From Kordiimonas pumila (GTDB taxonomy: Bacteria; Pseudomonadota; Alphaproteobacteria; Sphingomonadales; Kordiimonadaceae), in contig NZ_CP061205.1 in assembly GCF_015240255.1 (NCBI RefSeq), positions 930,001 to 994,000 of the forward strand: a stretch of DNA of 64,000 bases, written 5' to 3'. Below, piece after piece: positions 17,486-24,512 of the stretch. The notes under the pieces are model-generated. The model did no database searches and had not been told where the DNA came from. It saw nothing but the letters and a program-made list of their open reading frames with translations. A program made the translations under genes and the position numbers. Positions within the stretch are counted from its first letter, which is position 1, and every line of letters begins with the position of its first letter.

Positions 17486-17935
17486 ATGGATATTTCCTCT
17501 ATTCAGGGCTTTGGCGGTGGTAGACCGTCAAGCGCCCCGTTAAGTGATAATCAGAAAACCCTGATAGCAGAAACGCTCTCGGCCTATAATACAGAGAATC
17601 TGACCGAAGAAGATGCGCAGACAATTGTCAACGCCTTTAAAGAGGCGGGCATAAAACCCGGAAAAGAACTGGCTACAGAACTGGAGCAGTATGGCATTGA
17701 CGCCCGTGAATTGGGCAAGCAAGCAGGTATTGAACCGCCAGCAGATAAGCCCGCGCCGCCACCAGAAGGCGGTATCGAGAAACTCGATAAGGAAGGGCTG
17801 CAAAAATTACAATCAATCATTGAAAATTATGATCTAACCAATTTAAGTGATGAGGAAGAGCAAGAACTCTCTGCCGCGCTGCAGGAAGCAGGTCTTATTG
17901 GTGAAGATGGCTCTTTATTTTCGGTAAAAGTATAG
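17486..17935 (+). CDS. Acidic protein of unknown function with an internal duplication
   Basis: The family is not recognised. The 149-residue product is acidic and soluble, with no signal peptide. Two similar helical segments, about residues 25-61 (ending NAFKEAGIKPGKEL) and 106-142 (ending AALQEAGLIGEDGSL), flank a Pro-rich linker (PPADKPAPPPEGG). Both contain the pattern N-L-(T/S)-(E/D)-E-(D/E) followed by (F/L)-(K/Q)-EAG. They could be EF-hand-like pairs, but calcium ligands are incomplete. A ribosome site (GGGAGAA) precedes the ATG. A terminator follows. Confidence 0.7.
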   Translation: MDISSIQGFGGGRPSSAPLSDNQKTLIAETLSAYNTENLTEEDAQTIVNAFKEAGIKPGKELATELEQYGIDARELGKQAGIEPPADKPAPPPEGGIEKLDKEGLQKLQSIIENYDLTNLSDEEEQELSAALQEAGLIGEDGSLFSVKV

Positions 17936-17950
17936 CCAAATAGTAAATTA

Positions 17951-17984
17951 CAGGGCAGCCTGGGGTGGGTTGCTCTGCTTTTTA
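17951..17984 (+). terminator. Rho-independent terminator
   Basis: CAGGGCAGCC (17951-17960) and GGTTGCTCTG (17968-17977) form a ten-pair stem with G-U pairs around a TGGGGTG loop, followed by CTTTTT. It ends the 149-residue-protein gene and overlaps the coq7 stop on the other strand. Confidence 0.65.
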
Positions 17985-18560
17985 AAGCCGCTTTGAAAAC
18001 CAGATAGCTGTTTTGCAGCCTGCTTTTATAAGGCCGGATAAAACTGGGTATCCGGGGGCCTGTTCTGCGCCGTGCTCTTCCGCGATACGTTTGTGCTCTA
18101 CTTCTTCGGCTTGAAATTTTTCAATCATGCTTTCAAGTTCCGGGTCTGCACCGTTTAAGGCATCTAATTGTTCCTGATAGTGCTCGTCGATCACTTCTTC
18201 TATGGCTTGCGTGCAGGCCATGGCGGCTTTTTCACCCATCAAAGCTGTGCCTGCCCCAAGGGCAAAACCTGCAATATTCCAGAAAGGCGCAAGCAGGGTG
18301 GGGCGAACTCCGCGTTCTGTAATGAATTTATCGAACCGAGCCAGATGTTCCTGCTCCTGTTCGTGCATATGTTTTAACAGCGCAGATTTACTGTGTCGCT
18401 CACCTATAACGGCGCGTTGGCCCGCGTAGATGCGCACTGCACCAAACTCGCCAGCATGATCCACGCGTATCATCCGGTTTGTTTCAGCCGCACTTGGGCG
18501 GTCACCGGGCAAAGGACGGGCGGGTTTTTGTTTGGTTGTTAGAGGCGTATGTTTTTCCAT
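17982..18560 (-). CDS. coq7: 2-polyprenyl-3-methyl-6-methoxy-1,4-benzoquinol monooxygenase (Coq7)
   Basis: This diiron hydroxylase adds the C6 hydroxyl in ubiquinone synthesis. The 192-residue product contains the diiron ligand motifs in order: DHAGEFGA, HEQEQEH, EEVIDEHY and EEVEHKR. It is the last of a minus-strand run DedA-like, dsbB, coq7, with four bases between the dsbB stop and its ATG. The alternative oxygen-independent or FAD-type hydroxylases share no such motifs. Confidence 0.95.
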   Translation of the reverse strand: MEKHTPLTTKQKPARPLPGDRPSAAETNRMIRVDHAGEFGAVRIYAGQRAVIGERHSKSALLKHMHEQEQEHLARFDKFITERGVRPTLLAPFWNIAGFALGAGTALMGEKAAMACTQAIEEVIDEHYQEQLDALNGADPELESMIEKFQAEEVEHKRIAEEHGAEQAPGYPVLSGLIKAGCKTAIWFSKRL

Positions 18561-18564
18561 TGCT

Positions 18565-19056
18565 TTACTTTACTGCTTTTAGCCTGAAGATGCAAAAAAA
18601 TGCCATGAAAGCGGCAATAAACAGATTATAGCCTGCCATGGAAATGCCAAACAAGGACCATGCCACATCGTCGCACCGCACCAAGGGCGCGTTCATAATA
18701 GATTTAAGGGCATCATCAATATTATCGGTTATGTCAACATAGCCTGAGCAGGTGGAAAGCCCTTCCCACCAGCGTTGTTCTACGCCAGCATGAAACCCGG
18801 CAATGCCTGCATCTGTCAGGAACAGTAGAGCAAGTACCACTAGTAAGACCCGGCGTGGTAGCGCACGAACAGCCGTGCCAACAATGGAAACCCCCATAAT
18901 TGCCATGTAAGGGTAACGCTGCCACCAGCATAGCTCGCATGGTGGATACCCAAATAACTGGAACGTAAAGGCCGCGCCCAGAACAAGAGCGGCAATGAGC
19001 CCCGCAAACAAAACGGGGTCATTCAGAGTAAAGTTTTTCAATTTTTGCAGCATCAT
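18565..19056 (-). CDS. dsbB: Disulfide bond formation protein B
   Basis: DsbB reoxidises periplasmic DsbA and passes electrons to ubiquinone in the inner membrane. The 163-residue product has four hydrophobic segments, the quinone-side CELC pair (Cys40, Cys43) after the first helix, and the second pair Cys103 and Cys128 in the other periplasmic loop. It starts within the DedA-like stop (TAATG). The adjacency to coq7 is common in alphaproteobacteria. Confidence 0.92.
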   Translation of the reverse strand: MMLQKLKNFTLNDPVLFAGLIAALVLGAAFTFQLFGYPPCELCWWQRYPYMAIMGVSIVGTAVRALPRRVLLVVLALLFLTDAGIAGFHAGVEQRWWEGLSTCSGYVDITDNIDDALKSIMNAPLVRCDDVAWSLFGISMAGYNLFIAAFMAFFCIFRLKAVK

Positions 19057-19637
19057 TACCCAACAAATTTAAGTGCTAAAAAACCGGCAATGCCAAGGAC
19101 TGTAAAAGCAGTTAACACCAGCCCCAAGCGTTTTTCAATAAAGCTTCTGATCGGTTCGCCGTATTTCCACAAGAGCGCCGCAACCAGAAAAAAGCGCGCC
19201 CCGCGTGCGGGCACAGAAGTTAGGAAAAAAACCAGCGGGTTCATGCCAATAACACCGCTTGCGATTGTTACTACCTTGAATGGGAGCGGCGTGAAGCCCG
19301 CAATTAGTACAATCAGAATGCCATATTCATTGTAATACTGCCGGTATTCGTCAAACTTGTCCGCATAGCCATAGAGATCAAGAATCGGCAGACCAATTGT
19401 CTCAAAAAACACGGCACCAATCATATAACCTGCCATGCCGCCCAGCACTGAGGCAATAAGGGTGATAGTAGCCAGCCGCCATGCTTTCAGCCTGTTCGCC
19501 AAAATCATCGGGATGAGCATAAGGTCAATCGGAATAGGAAAAAAGCTTGATTCTGCAAAAGAGACAGCGGCCAGCCAGCGCTCGCTCGCTTTGCTTTGGG
19601 CTTTTTCTATCATCCAGTTGTATAATTTTTTCAGCAT
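19056..19637 (-). CDS. DedA-family (YqaA-like) membrane protein
   Basis: The 193-residue product carries the DedA/SNARE-associated domain: SSFFPIPIDLMLIPM, IGAVFFETIG, and the conserved FTPLPFKVVTIASGVIGM and PARGARFFLVAALLWKYG. DedA proteins are thought to move lipid carriers or lipids across the membrane with proton coupling; the YqaA branch is not well studied. The ATG at 19637 (MLKKLYNW) follows AAGGGAG and is preferred over the longer frame from 19688. Confidence 0.85.
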   Translation of the reverse strand: MLKKLYNWMIEKAQSKASERWLAAVSFAESSFFPIPIDLMLIPMILANRLKAWRLATITLIASVLGGMAGYMIGAVFFETIGLPILDLYGYADKFDEYRQYYNEYGILIVLIAGFTPLPFKVVTIASGVIGMNPLVFFLTSVPARGARFFLVAALLWKYGEPIRSFIEKRLGLVLTAFTVLGIAGFLALKFVG

Positions 19638-19787
19638 ACAGGGCTCCCTTATGCATGAAGGCATATCAAAAGCGCTGCTCCGGCACAATGAAGGACTTTA
19701 AAGCACACATAAGCTGTGTTTCCACGCTTGACCTTCCCGTAATTGAAGCTATTATGCCGCCCACTTTACCAAGCAATTCCTTGCAGT

Positions 19788-19872
19788 GCCCCTGTGGTGG
19801 AACTGGTAGACGCGCCGGATTCAAAATCCGGTTCCTTCGGGAGTGTCGGTTCGAGTCCGACCGGGGGCACCA
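19788..19872 (+). tRNA. tRNA-Leu (anticodon CAA)
   Basis: An 85-base cloverleaf is present. The acceptor GCCCCTG pairs with CGGGGGC. The anticodon stem CCGGA/TCCGG encloses loop TTCAAAA with anticodon CAA, reading UUG. A class II variable arm and the T-loop GGTTCGAGTCC follow, and the CCA end is encoded. The 3' end doubles as an integration site. Confidence 0.96.
19857..19872 (+). repeat. Left attachment-site core (tRNA 3' end)
   Basis: The 16 bases CCGACCGGGGGCACCA at the tRNA-Leu 3' end recur exactly at 21696-21711. This is the arrangement left by tRNA-targeting site-specific integration. Confidence 0.8.
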
Positions 19873-19994
19873 TTGCTAATAAATGGCTATTTTTTAGAAT
19901 TAAATTCTAATATTTTTGTATAAATAATTACATATTCCATATATGTGGGGTTTGTAGGGGTTGGTGCCTTCGCTATGCGTGTTGTAAAAGCTAA

Positions 19995-20012
19995 GTGTGC
20001 CAAGATTGTGCC
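19995..20012 (+). repeat. 18-bp direct repeat, copy 1
   Basis: GTGTGCCAAGATTGTGCC occurs here and again at 21636-21653. Each copy holds two TGTGCC hexamers five bases apart, like an integrase arm-type or excisionase site. It abuts the stop of the HicB-like frame. Confidence 0.8.
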
Positions 20013-20013
20013 C

Positions 20014-20301
20014 TCATGGCAGTTGAATTGAAATAAGAACTATATCGGCAATGTTGATATTAGAAAATTCATTGGGTATGGTTTCTATGGAGCCATTCCA
20101 AAGCTTAGGCGGCAAGATATCCGTTGCGCTATCAAAGTCGTCAAAATGCAAAGATAACGCTTCTGTACCCATTATTTTTGCATCCTCTATATCATCGCCA
20201 TAAGATATGCATCCAGGTACATCGGGGAAAATAACTCCTAGGCCGGTCTCGCCTTTCTCTAGGATTGCATAGTAAGAAATTTTTTGAGTTTCAGTTTTCA
20301 T
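20014..20301 (-). pseudogene. HicB-like antitoxin remnant, C-terminally truncated
   Basis: The 95-residue frame has the HicB N-terminal fold (YYAILEKGETGLGVIFPDVPGC, then ALSLHFDD) seen in type II HicAB antitoxins. It ends at ADIVLISIQLP, just where the DNA-binding helix-turn-helix or ribbon-helix-helix domain would begin. The stop directly abuts an 18-bp direct repeat. No HicA toxin is adjacent. The likeliest history is loss of the 3' part in a rearrangement at the repeat. A deliberately single-domain HicB-like protein is possible, since the ribosome site (GGAGAAATTACT) is intact. Confidence 0.6.
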
Positions 20302-20404
20302 AGTAATTTCTCCGATTGTTGCCGGAAAATTGTATCAAAATATATATGGTCTTTTCTAAACGCTTTTGAGCATTGCTTAAGTACTTATGTCTCGTATTTA
20401 TGAG

Positions 20405-21415
20405 TTATTCATCCTCTGAATAATCAGGTCTGCGGACTTCACCTATACCAGCTTTTTGAATTTTTCCATCTAGAGCACGAATCTGTAATTTAATCCAAAC
20501 AGTTTTCCTGTGGGCTGCTGCGTATGTGAGTAAATCTAGGCCATTCTGTTCTAGAATGCCATCTTCAAAGGAGGCTGAAATTTTTTGACCGGTTTTTACA
20601 CTTTCGATCTTCACGCTAGTAGTATCTGGATCTGACGTGTCTAGCACTAAAACCCTAAAGACATCTGTCATCATATATTTTTCAGCTGTGCGCTTTGTTG
20701 GGTTACGCAAGGTGTGCGCTTGGGATTTGGAAATCATGGTGCCTTGAATTTCAGTATCTTCTGTGGCTTCAATAGCCTTTAGGTATTCATCACGAACACG
20801 TTCGGCCTCTTCATTAGTATCTCTTAACACACGTGATTTTTGGAGTGCACGATCCAGTATTTCAGCTCTTTTAGTCTCTTGCTCTGAGAGTCGAGTGAAA
20901 GTTTCAAGTTGTTTGACAGCTTGATTATCTTTTAAGGTCTCTTTTTGTATATCGCTTTTACATGTTAACCATAGCTTAAAGGCACTGTACCCTCCAAAAA
21001 TAAGGGCAACACCAAGGATGAGAATGAGAATATCTTCAGAGTCCATATTCTTAATTACCTCAGATCCTAAATTATTAATTAGCTCATTTAGATTATCTCT
21101 TATGCTTGTGCTTCCAGCCCCTACTGCAAAAGTGACTTGAAAGGCTGCTTTTTCGCGAGTGTGAAGATACCTTAAGTCTTTTGTGTTATACTTGGCGTCT
21201 GCAACAATTCTGTATATTGCTTGCTGATATTCTACGCATGCAGCCATCATAGGTGCATTAAGAGAGCCATCTATTGGAACTTTCGGCATATATATACGCG
21301 ATGTGGCCCAATCATCTATTTTGAGTTCTGATACTGATGGCAGCTTATCACGTTTGCCGGATAATATTTCATCGAGAAGTCTGAATGCTTCTTCTTCGGA
21401 CTGAATTCTAACCAA
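20405..21415 (-). CDS. Unknown island-borne membrane protein with coiled coil
   Basis: No family name is recognised. The 336-residue product has an N-terminal domain of about 125 residues (motifs DDWATSRIYMPK, SLNAPMMAACVEYQQAIYR, ADAKYNTKDLRYL). One membrane helix follows (ILILILGVALIFGGYSAF, about 128-146), then a charged coiled coil (about 150-215, many Glu/Lys/Arg) and a soluble C-terminal domain of about 100 residues. It is the only intact gene in the insertion next to tRNA-Leu. Its AT-rich composition differs from the neighbours, which suggests acquisition. A defence or stress role is possible but not shown. Confidence 0.7.
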   Translation of the reverse strand: MVRIQSEEEAFRLLDEILSGKRDKLPSVSELKIDDWATSRIYMPKVPIDGSLNAPMMAACVEYQQAIYRIVADAKYNTKDLRYLHTREKAAFQVTFAVGAGSTSIRDNLNELINNLGSEVIKNMDSEDILILILGVALIFGGYSAFKLWLTCKSDIQKETLKDNQAVKQLETFTRLSEQETKRAEILDRALQKSRVLRDTNEEAERVRDEYLKAIEATEDTEIQGTMISKSQAHTLRNPTKRTAEKYMMTDVFRVLVLDTSDPDTTSVKIESVKTGQKISASFEDGILEQNGLDLLTYAAAHRKTVWIKLQIRALDGKIQKAGIGEVRRPDYSEDE

Positions 21416-21635
21416 TTCTACTCTCCCCCATCGTTAAGTAAAATATTGGATAAGAGAGTAAATTCAACTTTAGCAATAAGTAAAGCTAGATATTTGGTGC
21501 CGTCATTTAAGAATCGAACGTTAATTATACTTCTGTAAATAGTTCTTAAGTCACAGTTTGTATCAAGGTTTTAAAAATAGAAAAAGCTGCGAATAAATTA
21601 ACGTATTGAAATATAAAGATAATTTCAAAAATCCT

Positions 21636-21653
21636 GTGTGCCAAGATTGTGCC
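21636..21653 (+). repeat. 18-bp direct repeat, copy 2
   Basis: This is identical to 19995-20012 and in the same orientation. It sits 42 bases before the right copy of the tRNA end. Confidence 0.8.
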
Positions 21654-21695
21654 ATGGTATAGTGTAACTCATTGATATATAAGAAATTCAGGGTG

Positions 21696-21711
21696 CCGAC
21701 CGGGGGCACCA
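21696..21711 (+). repeat. Right attachment-site core
   Basis: This is an exact copy of the last 16 bases of tRNA-Leu(CAA) with no tRNA body attached. It marks the distal border of the roughly 1.8-kb insertion. The stretch 21416-21838 (about 420 bases) otherwise holds only repeat copy 2 and a hairpin; no gene is seen. Confidence 0.8.
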
Positions 21712-21758
21712 CTTTTCTAATATTATCGCAGCGCCTGCCTTATATATCGCAGGGATCA

Positions 21759-21786
21759 CCACACTATAATGTAGATTATAGTGTGG
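21759..21786. repeat. Perfect 12-bp inverted repeat
   Basis: CCACACTATAAT and ATTATAGTGTGG pair perfectly around GTAG. There is no flanking U-tract on either strand, so it is not a standard terminator. It lies between the island border and the end of the serine hydrolase gene and could stop or stabilise that transcript. Confidence 0.7.
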
Positions 21787-21838
21787 TTGATATAGGGCTT
21801 GCCCTACCTGTTTTAGCGGTTGTTTATTCTGCCGCGCT

Positions 21839-23320
21839 TTACTCTGCGTTGCTTGCAGCTGGTAGTGCTTTCAAAATGGCTGCAAAGCGAGAGTTCATCC
21901 CATATGGTTCTTTTCCTGTTGTCCAGCCAAACCGGATAATGACAGCTTTTCTGGACGGTATCATGGCAATGCTCTGTGTATTATGACCCAGAGCCATAAA
22001 GGTATCGGCGGGAAGGTCAGGGAACATTCTGCCTTCTGCCGGCATGGGCGTACCGCCATTGTTCCAGAACTGCATGCCGTACTGATGGCGCGGCGCGAGG
22101 GGTGTTGGTGTTTTAGTAGCTTCCACCCATTCTTTTGATAGAATTTGCTGGCCACCCACACGGCCCTCATTCAGGTAAAGCAGGCCAAAGCGCGCCCAAT
22201 CCCTTGCTGTGGCATAGAAATAGGAGCTCCCAACATAACTACCGCTCACATCTGGCTCAAAAATGGCACTGTGCATGCCCACTGGGCCAAAAAACTGCTC
22301 CCAAGAATAATCGTAAAGCGCCTTTACAGAGCCACCCGCTTTTTCAGATAGAATTTTTGCAAGCAGGTTTGTTGTGCCAGAGGAATAGTACCATTTTGTA
22401 TTTGGCGCGTGCTCAAGCGGCTTGTCTGCGGCATAGCCACCCATGTCAGCTTTATTAAAAAGCATGGTGGTGCTGTCGTGGCCCAGTGTATATGGCTCAG
22501 AAAACTCGAGGCCGCTTGCCATATTCAGTAAATGATGCAGGGTAATGGCATGCCTTGGGTCATCTGGGTTTGACCATGTTGCAACCGGGGCGGGGGCATC
22601 AAGCGCTAGCTGCCCGTCTGTTACCATGGTACCAATAAGGGCGCTCGTAACACTTTTACTGGCTGACCATGCAAGAAACCGACTGTTGCTGTCAAAGCCA
22701 TCAGCATATTTTTCAGCAACAATCTTGCCGTCATACACAACCAGAACGGCGCGGGTATCCAGCGTTTGGCCTTCTGTTGTATCTGTAAACGCATCAGATA
22801 CTGCCTGATCGAGCTGTACCCAGTCAATAGCTGGGTCTTTTTGGCTGATCACAACCTGGTCGCCTGCGGGCCAAGGTTCATTTGTATAGTGCACAGGCTT
22901 TACTTCAATGTCAGCTGATTGGGCTAGAAGGGTATCCCTGTCTGTATCAACCATTAATGTACAGCCTAGGCCGGGCCGGTATAAAGCAGTTCGTTTAGCG
23001 GTCCCTGAAATTGCACTGGCCGTTTTCAGGTCTTTATCAAATTCGAATTCTGTTTTGGTTAAAAGGGGGTATTCAAAAGGCCTCAGGTCGCGGGCAATGA
23101 CATCTGCTTCCGTGCGCCCCATAACAAAAACACCAGAGCAGGCTAATTTAGCCGCTGCGCCGGCGGCCATTTCATCAAGGGAAAAAGCGGCTTGGGGCCC
23201 CCTTTCTTGAGCCTCTGGCGCAGCAAGGGCCATAGGGCCTGAAGCCAAACCAGCAAGAAGCCCGAAGACTAATAAGCTTTTATAAAATGAAGTGGGCTGA
23301 TTGCCCGTGTTCCTGGACAT
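21839..23320 (-). CDS. Exported serine hydrolase, class C beta-lactamase / NylB-like fold
   Basis: The 493-residue product has a signal peptide (LLVFGLLAGLASGPMALA). The penicillin-recognising fold shows the SxxK nucleophile motif SASKSV, a YSSGTTN segment at the YxN position and a C-terminal GHNTQ. This set is close to 6-aminohexanoate-dimer hydrolase (NylB) and EstB-type esterases rather than true beta-lactamases. It is likely periplasmic. It is the distal gene of a minus-strand run with an alpha/beta hydrolase and a TonB receptor, suggesting it hydrolyses an imported ester or amide. Confidence 0.85.
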   Translation of the reverse strand: MSRNTGNQPTSFYKSLLVFGLLAGLASGPMALAAPEAQERGPQAAFSLDEMAAGAAAKLACSGVFVMGRTEADVIARDLRPFEYPLLTKTEFEFDKDLKTASAISGTAKRTALYRPGLGCTLMVDTDRDTLLAQSADIEVKPVHYTNEPWPAGDQVVISQKDPAIDWVQLDQAVSDAFTDTTEGQTLDTRAVLVVYDGKIVAEKYADGFDSNSRFLAWSASKSVTSALIGTMVTDGQLALDAPAPVATWSNPDDPRHAITLHHLLNMASGLEFSEPYTLGHDSTTMLFNKADMGGYAADKPLEHAPNTKWYYSSGTTNLLAKILSEKAGGSVKALYDYSWEQFFGPVGMHSAIFEPDVSGSYVGSSYFYATARDWARFGLLYLNEGRVGGQQILSKEWVEATKTPTPLAPRHQYGMQFWNNGGTPMPAEGRMFPDLPADTFMALGHNTQSIAMIPSRKAVIIRFGWTTGKEPYGMNSRFAAILKALPAASNAE

Positions 23321-23354
23321 TTTTGTATGGTCCTTCCTTAAATGCTGCGTGGTA

Positions 23355-24428
23355 TTATTTTATAAATTTCTGTTTGAGCGCTGTTAAATCCCGAATGAAC
23401 CAGTTTGGCCGCATAGGGTGCGCTGCATGAGGGGTATCGGGATAATCAATCACGGTGATAAGGCTAGGGTGCTGCGCGCGCAGTGCTTCAAAATCATCTG
23501 AAGGGTCAAACATATCGCCTGTTGGGTTAATGATAACCATGGGAACGCTGAGATTACGGTATGTAATGAAAGGATTTACCCGGCGCCACGACTGAGCAAG
23601 AAGCGGTAATTTATAGCCTGCACTGGGATCATTTGCGGCAGGGTTTGTAAAGTCTAAAAGCTTGGCATCCTTATAGTGCGGCACAAATTTGCCGGCATCA
23701 TTTTTCATGATCCAGCTATGAAAAGCTGGCGCTATGCCTTCAGGTATTTTACCGCCCCACCCGGGTACATATATATTAGCAACATACTGAAAGGCGCTAA
23801 ACCGTGTGTCGAAAACAGGTTCAGGCGGTGCCGGGTTGTCATCTATAAGCTTTTTCATAATAGGGTACATTTTTTCTGAGCGTGCCTGTACAGCATCGGC
23901 GCCGCCGTCTTCCAAAACAATTGCAAGCGCGCGCTCAGGGTAATGGTCATAAAATGCCGTTGTAACGCCGCCGCCAAGCGACAGTCCGCCAATGACAGCT
24001 TTGTCAATGCCAAGCTTATCCATCATCGCGGCAATATCATCTGCGATAGTGTCGAGTGAGAAATTATAGTCACGTACCTGCGTTTGGCCGTGCCCCCGGT
24101 ATGTGATGGCATACACATGATAGCCAGCTTTAACGAGTCCCTCTGCAACGCCTGCAAGCTCATACCCGCTGCTTGTATACCCATGTGACCAAATAAGCGG
24201 AATGCCGGTTTCGTCGCCCCACTCCAGATAGTGCATCTGAATGCCGTTCACATCGATAAATTTGCCGTGTTCTTTGCTAATGCGCTGATAGGCAGCATAG
24301 CTTTGCTCTACAATATTGTGGTTTTCGGGTGTGTCTGCAAAGGCTTCTGCGGCGCTAAGGGCCTGTGTCATATTAGGCAATAAGAGTGCGGCAATCACCA
24401 CAGGATATTTTATAAATCTATTCATCAT
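23355..24428 (-). CDS. Exported alpha/beta-fold hydrolase
   Basis: The 357-residue product has a signal peptide (VVIAALLLPNMTQALS). The alpha/beta hydrolase core shows the oxyanion segment WSHGYTSSGYEL, the nucleophile elbow GGLSLGGG and a late histidine in PDTPHAAHPM. The ATG at 24428 follows GGGGGAAC and gives the signal peptide; the frame upstream is discarded. It sits between the TonB receptor and the serine hydrolase and is probably co-transcribed with both. The substrate is unknown. Confidence 0.85.
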   Translation of the reverse strand: MMNRFIKYPVVIAALLLPNMTQALSAAEAFADTPENHNIVEQSYAAYQRISKEHGKFIDVNGIQMHYLEWGDETGIPLIWSHGYTSSGYELAGVAEGLVKAGYHVYAITYRGHGQTQVRDYNFSLDTIADDIAAMMDKLGIDKAVIGGLSLGGGVTTAFYDHYPERALAIVLEDGGADAVQARSEKMYPIMKKLIDDNPAPPEPVFDTRFSAFQYVANIYVPGWGGKIPEGIAPAFHSWIMKNDAGKFVPHYKDAKLLDFTNPAANDPSAGYKLPLLAQSWRRVNPFITYRNLSVPMVIINPTGDMFDPSDDFEALRAQHPSLITVIDYPDTPHAAHPMRPNWFIRDLTALKQKFIK

Positions 24429-24512
24429 CACTATGTTCCCCCTTGTGTATTGAAGAAAAAGGAAATTGCCTGTTTGGGGCAAGCAATTTCCTTCGTCAGA
24501 CAGCGGCAATAT

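Noticed and set aside
21839-23320. Class C beta-lactamase resistance gene
   Set aside because: The motif set (SASK, YSS, late GHN) and length fit NylB/EstB-type hydrolases; the KTG motif of beta-lactamases is not seen.
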